Below are positions 1 through 5,567 of a DNA stretch of 17,530 bases, piece by piece. Location of the stretch: the NCBI GenBank assembly GCA_937997955.1, contig CALLDR010000064.1, forward strand, positions 1-17,530, read 5' to 3'. Position 1 is the stretch's first letter; each line of letters begins with the position of its first letter. A program made the position numbers and the translations under genes. This DNA comes from an uncultured Emergencia sp. (GTDB lineage Bacteria; Bacillota; Clostridia; Peptostreptococcales; Anaerovoracaceae). Below the pieces are notes generated by a model that searched no databases, was not told the origin of the DNA, and saw only the letters and a list, made by a program, of their open reading frames with translations.

Positions 1-61
1 GGTTCGAACCCTGGACACCCTGATTAAGAGTCAGGTGCTCTGCCAGCTGAGCTAAGGATGC
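1..61 (-). tRNA. tRNA-Lys (anticodon CTT), 3' end cut by window edge
   Basis: Read on the minus strand, the sequence folds as a tRNA. The acceptor 5' half GCATCCT (61-55) is followed by TA and a D-arm. The anticodon stem CCTGA/TCAGG (35-31 and 23-19) encloses the loop CTCTTAA, giving anticodon CTT (28-26), which reads Lys AAG codons. The T-arm GGTTCGAACC lies at the window edge. The last ~15 nt (rest of the T-stem and the 3' acceptor strand) fall outside the window. A strong promoter lies ~45 nt upstream. Confidence 0.95.
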
Positions 62-107
62 ACATATATTCCATTCTTTGTGCTCTGTTCTCTCGAGCAC
101 ATGTATT

Positions 108-136
108 ATAATAACACCTGACGGCCTGCTTGTCAA
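108..136 (-). promoter_or_regulatory. Promoter of the tRNA-Lys gene
   Basis: On the minus strand a perfect -35 TTGACA (136-131) is followed, after exactly 17 nt, by -10 TATTAT (113-108). Transcription would start near 100, about 40 nt before the tRNA. A second -10-like TATAAT overlaps it 3 nt downstream. This near-consensus promoter is typical of stable RNA genes. Confidence 0.8.
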
Positions 137-181
137 CAACTTTTTTCAAAAAATGAAGCAAAATTCTGCTCTAAAGTATGA

Positions 182-229
182 AACAAAAAGAAAAACCGGC
201 CGAACCGGAATTTTTCCGATCTCGGCCGT
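182..229 (-). terminator. Rho-independent terminator after the TIM-barrel gene
   Basis: On the minus strand, stem CGGCCGA (228-222) pairs with TCGGCCG (203-197). The inner part can extend the stem (CCGA/TCGG-like, AT-rich loop). A T-rich tract, TTTTTCTTTTTG, follows at 195-184. It lies ~50 nt after the stop codon of the 276-1004 gene and separates that gene from the tRNA promoter. Confidence 0.8.
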
Positions 230-275
230 CTCATATGTTTCTCTCGTCCTTATCCTGCGCCCTGCGGGCGCGCGC

Positions 276-1004
276 TTACAGCAGCTCCAGCATGCCCAGC
301 AGTCTCGGATCGTCCTCTGTCGGGCTGCTCACCTCTTCAGCGGCTCTTCTGTAGTTCTCCATCATTCCCACAAAGATCTCGCCCGTCGACGGCGGCGTAT
401 AGCTGATGGTGTTGGCTCCCGCCTGAATGGTCTCCAGAATGGTCTCGTCGGTAGGCCCTCCTGTGGCGATGATCGGAACCTTCGGAAAATCCGCCCGGAT
501 GTGCTTGACCACCTGGGCCGTCTTTGCCGCTGCCGATACGTTGAGGATGGAGACTCCGGCTTTGATACGGGCGTCAATATCCTCGTTGTCCGTCACGACT
601 GTGGCGATAACAGGAATATCGATGATCCTTTTGATCAGCGCGATGTTCTCGTTGCTCATCGGTGAATTGACCACTACGCCGAAAGCGCCGTCCGCCTCCG
701 CGTCTTTTGCCATCAAAGCCGAACGGAAACCCTTTGTTGTACCGCCGCCCACGCCGACCAGCACAGGAATAGATGACGCGTTGATGATGGTCTGGGAAAT
801 GATCTGCTGCGGGGTAAACGGATAGACCGCCAGCACAGCATCGGCGTTGCAGTTTCTGATGATGGCGATGTCCGTGGAGAAAAGCACCGATTTCATGCGG
901 CGTCCCATGACGACGATTCCTTTTGCCTGCCAGATCACTTCTGGAATCTGGATGCTCTTAGCGCGTAATGTTCCACTGACTCTTGGTATTTCTCTATCTC
1001 CCAT
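276..1004 (-). CDS. TIM-barrel (beta/alpha) family protein, putative hydrolase or lyase
   Basis: A 242-aa soluble protein with no signal peptide or membrane segment. The alternation of short hydrophobic strands with helices, and a late phosphate-binding-like ATGGPT loop (around residues 180-185) followed by a strand ending NTISYTPPS, indicate a (beta/alpha)8 barrel of the ThiE / KDPG-aldolase / HisA-like type. A glycine-rich VGVGGGTTKG loop near residue 85-90 is also visible. Clostridial homologues are usually annotated only as hydrolase or beta/alpha-barrel protein. I cannot name the substrate. The start is supported by AGGAGGAG 3-5 nt upstream of the ATG. It is a single-gene unit with its own promoter (1081-1053) and terminator (229-182), divergent from the TSCPD/CDF pair. 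Confidence 0.75.
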   Translation of the reverse strand: MGDREIPRVSGTLRAKSIQIPEVIWQAKGIVVMGRRMKSVLFSTDIAIIRNCNADAVLAVYPFTPQQIISQTIINASSIPVLVGVGGGTTKGFRSALMAKDAEADGAFGVVVNSPMSNENIALIKRIIDIPVIATVVTDNEDIDARIKAGVSILNVSAAAKTAQVVKHIRADFPKVPIIATGGPTDETILETIQAGANTISYTPPSTGEIFVGMMENYRRAAEEVSSPTEDDPRLLGMLELL

Positions 1005-1052
1005 ATTCTCCTCCTACTCCTATAAAAATCATATTTCAAACAGTGATAAAAT

Positions 1053-1081
1053 ATTATACACCCCCTCCCGGCACAATTCAA
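1053..1081 (-). promoter_or_regulatory. Promoter of the TIM-barrel gene
   Basis: On the minus strand TTGAAT (1081-1076) and a perfect TATAAT (1058-1053) are separated by 17 nt. Transcription would start near 1046, about 40 nt upstream of the ATG at 1004. The -35 touches the 12-bp palindrome at 1081-1092. Confidence 0.65.
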
Positions 1082-1093
1082 TAAAATTTTATG

Positions 1094-1122
1094 TTTAATT
1101 TTCCATTTTTTTATGTTATACT
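1094..1122 (+). promoter_or_regulatory. Weak candidate promoter for the TSCPD-CDF pair
   Basis: A good -10 TATACT (1117-1122) lies 17 nt after a poor -35 TTTAAT (1094-1099), in an AT-rich stretch ending ~38 nt before the ATG at 1161. It is the only plausible -10 on this strand before the gene. The weak -35 suggests either low activity or an activator. Confidence 0.4.
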
Positions 1123-1160
1123 TACCTTCAAGCGCATAAATCAGAAAGGAGAAATCACAT

Positions 1161-1418
1161 ATGGTATACAGATACAAGACCAGCGGAACCTGTTCCGTAT
1201 TCATCGACGTTGAAATGGAAGGAAACGTGGTAAAAGAAGCCGTCTTTCACGGCGGCTGCAACGGAAACCTGCAGGGCATCAGCAGCCTGATCAAAGGCAT
1301 GACCTACGAGGAACTGAAAGAGAAGCTTTCCGGCATTCGCTGCGGATTCAAGAGCACATCTTGTCCGGACCAGCTGGTAAAGGCGGTGGAGGCAGCCATG
1401 GCGGAAGCCGAGCAGTAA
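1161..1418 (+). CDS. TSCPD-domain four-cysteine protein (TIGR03905-type)
   Basis: An 85-aa protein carrying the diagnostic TSCPD motif (residues 66-70) and four cysteines, C11, C33, C61 and C68, a pattern suited to binding one metal ion. TSCPD domains also form the C-terminus of B12-dependent ribonucleotide reductases. Stand-alone versions such as this are common in Clostridia but have no established function. The length matches the small single-domain family. AAAGGAG lies 9 nt upstream of the ATG. The gene ends 4 nt before the start of the CDF transporter, so the two are almost certainly co-transcribed. A link to metal homeostasis is inference from that pairing. Confidence 0.9.
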   Translation: MVYRYKTSGTCSVFIDVEMEGNVVKEAVFHGGCNGNLQGISSLIKGMTYEELKEKLSGIRCGFKSTSCPDQLVKAVEAAMAEAEQ

Positions 1419-1422
1419 CTAA

Positions 1423-2604
1423 ATGAACGAATTTCTCTGCAAAACCTTTGTCAAAGATCATGACAATGTCACAGATCCAGGCGTACGGCGGAGCTACGGC
1501 AGGTTTGCCGGCGTCGTGGGCATCTTGTCCAACGTGCTGCTGTGCGCGGTCAAAATCATCGCCGGCCTTATGGCGGGCAGCATCGCTATCATAGCAGACG
1601 GGATCAACAACCTGGCCGACGCATCTTCCTCCCTGATCACCCTGGTGGGCTTCAAATTGGCCTCCAGGCCGGAAGATGAAAAACACCCCTACGGCCACGC
1701 CCGGTATGAGTACATCACCGGTATGATCGTATCTATCCTGATCATCGTGGTCGGCGGCGAGCTGCTGAAGTCCTCCGTGGACAAAATTCTGCATCCGTCC
1801 CCGCTGGAATTCAGCTGGACAGTCTGCGGCGTCCTGCTCTTTGCCATCGTGGTTAAGATCTGGCAGGCGCGGTTCAACATCTTCGTGGGAAGGAAGATCG
1901 ATTCCCTTACGCTGGCCGCCACTGGCGCGGACAGCCGCAACGACGTAATCGCCACTTCGGCCGTGCTGATCAGTATTCTGGCGGGACACTTCCTGGACCT
2001 GCAGATCGACGGTTATATGGGACTTCTCGTCGCCCTGTTCATCATCTGGTCGGGCATCAGTCTGGTCTGCGAGACTATGAGTCCGCTTCTTGGGGAAGCG
2101 CCGGATCCTGAGCTGATCGAGCAGATCAGCCGCATGGCGCTGGAGCCGGACGGCGTTCTCGGCATCCACGATCTGGTCGTGCACAACTACGGTCCCGGCA
2201 AGATCTTTGCCTCTATCCACATCGAGGTAGACGCCGAAGGCGACCTGATGGAAAGCCACGATATGGTGGACAACATCGAGAGGCATATCGCAAAGGCTCT
2301 GGACATCGAGATCACGGCCCATCTGGACCCGGTCCGCGTCAACGATCCGCTGATTCTGAAGCTGAACGGCATCGCCAGCCAGGTCGCCAGAGGACTGGCC
2401 GGCGTCTCCCACGTCCACGATCTGCGGACAGTCATCGGACCTACCCACACCAACGTCATCTTCGATATCATGGTAGATCCCGGCTGCCTGCTGACCAACA
2501 GGGAGATCCACCAGGCCTTCGCTCAGGCAATACAGGAGGAGTATCCCAACTTCTACGTGGTCATCAACTTTGACAAACCCTATTTTAAACAGCACGAGGA
2601 TTAA
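1423..2604 (+). CDS. Cation diffusion facilitator (CDF) family metal exporter, Mn-type signature
   Basis: A 393-aa integral membrane antiporter exporting divalent metal ions from the cytoplasm. It has about six transmembrane segments in residues 30-220, the HPYGHAR motif (88-94) after TM2, and a cytoplasmic dimerisation domain (around 225-310). An extra ferredoxin-like C-terminal stretch (about 315-393) makes it longer than the usual ~300 aa. By alignment with YiiP, the metal site residues are N62/D66 in TM2 and D170/D174 in TM5. This ND-DD set is described for manganese CDFs, whereas zinc exporters have HD or DD. Substrate assignment is inference. The ATG lies 4 nt after the TSCPD stop with only a weak GAG-type SD, consistent with translational coupling. 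A strong terminator follows. Confidence 0.93.
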   Translation: MNEFLCKTFVKDHDNVTDPGVRRSYGRFAGVVGILSNVLLCAVKIIAGLMAGSIAIIADGINNLADASSSLITLVGFKLASRPEDEKHPYGHARYEYITGMIVSILIIVVGGELLKSSVDKILHPSPLEFSWTVCGVLLFAIVVKIWQARFNIFVGRKIDSLTLAATGADSRNDVIATSAVLISILAGHFLDLQIDGYMGLLVALFIIWSGISLVCETMSPLLGEAPDPELIEQISRMALEPDGVLGIHDLVVHNYGPGKIFASIHIEVDAEGDLMESHDMVDNIERHIAKALDIEITAHLDPVRVNDPLILKLNGIASQVARGLAGVSHVHDLRTVIGPTHTNVIFDIMVDPGCLLTNREIHQAFAQAIQEEYPNFYVVINFDKPYFKQHED

Positions 2605-2665
2605 AATCACAAGGTCAAAAGCAAGATTAAAAAACAAGATTAAAAGTAAACGGACATATCACAGC

Positions 2666-2737
2666 AAAACGGCCGCGGGCGTCACCCAATGTCTTTTCTT
2701 AACTTAATGACATTGGGGCATGGCTCCGGCCGTTTTT
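2666..2737 (+). terminator. Long-stem intrinsic terminator after the CDF gene
   Basis: The outer stem AAAACGGCCG (2666-2675) pairs with CGGCCGTTTT (2727-2736). The inner stem CCCAATGTC (2685-2693) pairs with GACATTGGG (2709-2717) around an AT-rich loop. Five Ts end the structure (2733-2737). The flanking A-run means it could also work on the other strand. It lies ~60 nt after the CDF stop. Confidence 0.8.
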
Positions 2738-2793
2738 GCGTGTCCGAAAAAGAATATTATCGGCAAAGGAATCCCATCAGTAAAAGAATCCTG

Positions 2794-2926
2794 CCAGCGG
2801 CGGGTCTGCGGGTGCCAAGAGTTTCAGCAGCTGGCCTGCGGGTGCCAGGGGTTCAGCAGCTGGCCTGCGGACGCCAGGGGTTCAGCAGCTGGCCTGCGGA
2901 CGCCAGGATTTCAGCAGCTTGGCGCC
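2794..2926. repeat. 29-bp tandem repeat, about 4.6 copies
   Basis: TTCAGCAG recurs at 2823, 2852, 2881 and 2910, an exact 29-bp period. A degenerate first unit occupies 2794-2822, and the last copy is partial, ending near 2926. The core of the unit is CAGCAGCTGGCCTGCGG followed by (A/G)(C/T)GCCAGGGG. Copies follow one another directly with no spacer, so this is a minisatellite and not CRISPR. Open frames across it are repetitive and have no family resemblance. It lies between the CDF terminator and the promoter of the nuclease gene. Confidence 0.9.
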
Positions 2927-2993
2927 GCTTTTCTAAGGGAATCTTTCGACAGGATCCGCAGTTTTGTCGAAATTTGTCGAACGATACGGGGTT

Positions 2994-3020
2994 TTGTCGG
3001 CCGGGCAGTTATGGTAAAAT
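2994..3020 (+). promoter_or_regulatory. Extended -10 promoter of the Rpn nuclease gene
   Basis: TGGTAAAAT (3012-3020) is an extended -10 element. The only -35-like sequence, TTGTCG (2994-2999), has a short 15-nt spacer, so the extended -10 probably carries recognition. Three TTTGTCG motifs at 2963, 2973 and 2993 are phased by 10 and 20 bp just upstream and may be protein-binding sites. The predicted leader is ~70 nt. Confidence 0.5.
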
Positions 3021-3094
3021 ATTGATTACAGGAATTACTGGCTATTATCATAAATTTTAGCTGAACATTAATCAAGAATCATGGAGGAATGTTT

Positions 3095-3970
3095 ATGAAA
3101 CAGCTCAAGCCATCTACAGCTCCCCTGCCAGAAATCATCCCCTTTACCGACCAGGTCATTTTCAGTCTGGTCATGCGCGACAAAGAAATTTGCAAAGAAC
3201 TGCTGCAGAGAATTTTGCCTGAGGAAAACTTTGAAGATATTCGGCTGGCTCCATCTAATAATCCACTGTTCCCTGAGGAAGAGGCTTTCGATCTGAACAT
3301 GCGGATAGAAACCGAAAAATCGATCAAACTTGGTCCCGATATTCGCGGTGTCCGTTTCGACGCCTTTGTAAAGCAGCGCGGCACCTGGGCAGACATCGAA
3401 ATTCAGACTTATGCAGATGAGGATATTTGCAGAAGAAGCCGTTGGTATCATGCAAATATGGATCTGGATTATCTGGAGCCCGGTCACTCATACAAAGATC
3501 TTCCCACCGCTTACGTTATCTTTATCTGCACGCTGGATTGTCTTGGTCAAGGCCTTCCCCTCTATACCATTTGCTCGCAGGTCCAGGAAACAGGCTTGCT
3601 TTTTGGCGACGAATCCGTTACACTGATCTTAAATACAAAATGCGCTCCCGAACTGGTTCCGGAGCCTTTAAAAGAGCTTTACGCTTATATTAACGATCCT
3701 CAAAACAAGTTCAGTGACCCGCTCATAGAGAAAATAGATGCGCGGGTGAAGAAATTCAACAGTGCGGAATGGAGGCGAAGGCAGATGACATTTGGAGAAA
3801 TGCTGGACAGAAGCGAGCAGAAAGGCATCGAGCAGGGTATTGCCGCTTTCATCGCAGCATACCTGGAGGAGGGCAAATCTAAAGAGCAGATTCTAACCAA
3901 ACTGGAAGCCCATTTTCACCTGACCTCAGATGCTGCAGAAGAATATTATCGGAAATACACCCTTCTTTGA
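3095..3970 (+). CDS. Rpn / PD-(D/E)XK nuclease family protein (transposase-like nuclease)
   Basis: A 291-aa protein of the Rpn recombination-promoting nuclease group (PDDEXK_2-type transposase family). The core shows RFDAF with D89, followed by ADIEIQ with E102 and Q104, the D...E-x-Q form typical of this family in place of E-x-K. A conserved R-x-x-x-Y/H region follows (RRSRWYHA, 113-120). The C-terminus holds the usual linker with charged helices (EQKGIEQGIAAFIAAYLEEG). Rpn proteins are DNA endonucleases linked to recombination and, in some cases, phage defence. An ATG two codons upstream (3089) exists, but GGAGG at 3083-3087 is only 1 nt from it and 7 nt from the ATG at 3095, so I chose 3095. 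It is flanked by repeats and uses more AT-rich codons than its neighbours, suggesting acquisition by transfer. Confidence 0.9.
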   Translation: MKQLKPSTAPLPEIIPFTDQVIFSLVMRDKEICKELLQRILPEENFEDIRLAPSNNPLFPEEEAFDLNMRIETEKSIKLGPDIRGVRFDAFVKQRGTWADIEIQTYADEDICRRSRWYHANMDLDYLEPGHSYKDLPTAYVIFICTLDCLGQGLPLYTICSQVQETGLLFGDESVTLILNTKCAPELVPEPLKELYAYINDPQNKFSDPLIEKIDARVKKFNSAEWRRRQMTFGEMLDRSEQKGIEQGIAAFIAAYLEEGKSKEQILTKLEAHFHLTSDAAEEYYRKYTLL

Positions 3971-4013
3971 TTATACTTACGACTACCGGCAAAACGGCCG
4001 AGGCGATACCACA

Positions 4014-4129
4014 ATGGCATTAAGGTAAGGGAAGATATCGACAAAACCAAATGGAGTTATCTTAAAATCAACTTTTTTGAAATCTAGGTACAACTACTCC
4101 CTTTGCTCCCTTACCGTATTACCGCCATT
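4014..4129. repeat. Imperfect inverted repeat downstream of the nuclease gene
   Basis: The left arm has AATGGC (4014-4019) and GGTAAGGGA (4024-4032). The right arm has TCCCTTACC (4107-4115) and GCCATT (4124-4129), so both blocks pair in the correct nested order with a ~75-nt AT-rich interior. It overlaps the first copy of the GGTACAACT element. There is no T-run after it, so it is not a classic terminator. Confidence 0.6.
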
Positions 4130-4306
4130 TGCCCCGGCAAAGGCTGTTGAAAAGCAAAAAATTCATCTGAAACAACAAAAAACGATAAAATAGGTACAAC
4201 TTTTCCCTTTTCAATAGGGATACTCCCTTTGCTGCTGGGAGCCGAGTTGTACCTGATTTTTATTTTTTGCTGTTTTTGGTCGAAAACAGAGCCATAAGTT
4301 GTACCT
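4086..4306. repeat. AGGTACAACT repeat family, two direct and two inverted copies
   Basis: AGGTACAACT occurs at 4086-4095 and 4192-4201. Its exact complement AGTTGTACCT occurs at 4245-4254 and 4297-4306. A second shared block, TACTCCCTTTGCT, is at 4095-4107 and again at 4221-4233. The layout suggests a duplicated and rearranged palindromic element. No open frame in it resembles a protein family; I see no gene in 3971-4413. Confidence 0.8.
4192..4254. other. Cloverleaf-like palindrome, possible bidirectional terminator
   Basis: A perfect 10-bp outer stem, AGGTACAACT (4192-4201) with AGTTGTACCT (4245-4254), encloses two separate hairpins. One is TCCC/GGGA (4204-4207 with 4217-4220); the other is CTCCC/GGGAG (4223-4227 with 4237-4241). 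Each has a 9-nt loop, giving a three-way junction. The plus side is followed by GATTTTTATTTTTTG and the minus side by ATTTTATCGTTTTTTG. It could therefore end transcripts from the nuclease gene on one strand and the DHHW gene on the other. A mobile palindromic repeat is the alternative. Confidence 0.6.
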
Positions 4307-4335
4307 AAAAAACAAAAAAACCCGTTTTCAGACAA

Positions 4336-4404
4336 CCGCAGTCGAGCCGCAGTCGGGCTGCGATCAGACCGCAACCAAACGACCGCAATCAAACCGCAAT
4401 CAGC
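4336..4404. repeat. Degenerate 11-bp tandem repeat (CCGCARTC core)
   Basis: CCGCAGTC or close variants begin at 4336, 4347, 4358 (CTGCGATC), 4369 (CCGCAACC), 4383 and 4394 (CCGCAATC). The period is 11 bp, with one 3-bp insertion. The array ends ~10 bp before the stop codon of the DHHW gene, in its 3' flank. The 4349-4361 segment can also fold (CGCAG/CTGCG). Confidence 0.75.
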
Positions 4405-4413
4405 AGAAGACCC

Positions 4414-5550
4414 CTACAAAATCCTCCCCCTGCTGCTCAGTGCCGCCAGGTTCTTGTCGTTAATCAGATTTTCCATGCTGCACAGCACCAGCACCTCCGT
4501 GATGCCGTTTTCCTCCGCGTACTCATCTAAACTGCCGCTGAAATACCGCAGATCCACCATGCAGACCCGCTCATAGGCCTCCGCCGCATAGGGCGCGAAG
4601 CAGTTGGCGAAGGAGTCCTTCACGATCAAAAGCCGCCCGTCTTTCCCGGAGCCCTCGATCTCCACCCTGCCGTAGTTTCCGCCCAGAAAGACCGCGTACT
4701 TGTCCTTCTCCTTCAGAAACCGCTCCTGGTAGATACCGCCGTCGAGCCGCTGCCCGTCCGCCGTGACCTCCGCCGCCCCGGTGCCGTAGCCCTCCACGGT
4801 ATCGGCGTGCCCGCTGCCCCACAGGACCTTGGAATACTGGCTTCCCAGAAATTCCTCCGTCAAAGGGTGTCTGTCCGACGTCAGCTTCACGTCCGGCTTC
4901 CACGAGGTGAAGGCCATTTCCGCCGCTGGCGTTGTCCAGTGGTGATCCGTCCTGTAATACAGCTGCTGTCCTTCACCAGCGGCCTTGCGGAAGCTCTCGT
5001 ACAGGTCCACCCAGCCGCAGTCTGCCAGCTCCTTTGCCGCTTCCGACGCAAAGGAATCCTCGTCAAAGACCGCCGCGTCCCGCGGCAGCTTATCCTTCAT
5101 GACGCTCCCGGTGGTAGGGACCGCCATGACCGACAGGTTCACAGAAGAAGGCAGCCGGTTTCGGAAGTCCCGGACAGCCTGCAGATTCTTTTCAAACTGC
5201 TGCCGGTCCATGGCCTCCGGCGTCAGCTTTTCTATGAGATAGCTGTCCTTTCCAAAATAGACCCCGTTGATGTCCCTGCTTCCCGATGCCAGCCGCAGAG
5301 CCGTCCGCAGAGTGATCCAGCGGTCCCGCAGAGGAAACTGTTCGTCCTGCCAGCGCTGAAAATCCTCGCTGAAATCCCCCGATATCACGGAATCCGCGGA
5401 AAGCTCCGGCAGCTGCTGCAGCACCCGGTTCTCATTGGGCGAGAAGTACCGGTCCTCCGCCGCCAGTCCCCAGACGGCAAAGCCCAGCAGAAATCCGGCA
5501 AACAACAGGATAACGATATAGTTGTCAATTTTTTTCATGATTTTCTTCAT
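4414..5550 (-). CDS. DHHW family protein (AlgJ/AlgX-like, SGNH fold)
   Basis: A 378-aa membrane-anchored extracellular protein. An N-terminal hydrophobic segment (residues ~10-30) is followed by a soluble domain. The family-defining DHHW motif (202-205, in YYRTDHHWTT) and a later LLIVKDSF block with S313 match the SGNH-like acyl-handling fold of AlgJ/AlgX. In alginate systems such proteins work with an MBOAT membrane partner to transfer acetyl groups to a polysaccharide. Here the MBOAT gene is immediately upstream (16-nt gap), which supports the same partnership; the substrate is unknown. It is the last gene of the six-gene operon. The start is set by a GGGGGGG tract ~10 nt upstream. An internal ATG at codon 5 is possible. 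Confidence 0.9.
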   Translation of the reverse strand: MKKIMKKIDNYIVILLFAGFLLGFAVWGLAAEDRYFSPNENRVLQQLPELSADSVISGDFSEDFQRWQDEQFPLRDRWITLRTALRLASGSRDINGVYFGKDSYLIEKLTPEAMDRQQFEKNLQAVRDFRNRLPSSVNLSVMAVPTTGSVMKDKLPRDAAVFDEDSFASEAAKELADCGWVDLYESFRKAAGEGQQLYYRTDHHWTTPAAEMAFTSWKPDVKLTSDRHPLTEEFLGSQYSKVLWGSGHADTVEGYGTGAAEVTADGQRLDGGIYQERFLKEKDKYAVFLGGNYGRVEIEGSGKDGRLLIVKDSFANCFAPYAAEAYERVCMVDLRYFSGSLDEYAEENGITEVLVLCSMENLINDKNLAALSSRGRIL

Positions 5551-5560
5551 AGCCTGTTTT

Positions 5561-5567
5561 CCCCCCC
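5561..5567 (-). promoter_or_regulatory. Poly-G ribosome binding site of the DHHW gene
   Basis: On the minus strand a run of seven Gs begins inside the MBOAT stop codon TAG and is followed by AAAACAGGCT and the DHHW ATG. It is the only SD-like sequence for this gene. A homopolymer of this length can slip, which would alter SD spacing only slightly. Confidence 0.55.

Noticed and set aside
1005..1160. Manganese (yybP-ykoY) riboswitch ahead of the TSCPD-CDF pair
   Set aside because: The predicted leader is only ~35 nt, too short, and the conserved paired loops are absent.
1348..2637. 429-aa antisense open frame over the CDF gene
   Set aside because: It is a shadow of the strongly supported CDF transporter, is rich in His/Asp from complement codons, and has no SD.
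2794..2926. 29-bp repeats as a CRISPR array
   Set aside because: The units abut directly with no unique spacers, and no cas genes are present.
2689..3060. Short open frames over the 29-bp repeat (123 and 101 aa)
   Set aside because: They read repeat DNA and the terminator, have no good SD and show no family resemblance.
4111..4392. 93-aa minus-strand frame downstream of the DHHW gene
   Set aside because: It runs through the palindromic repeats and the 11-bp array, with no SD or homologous features.
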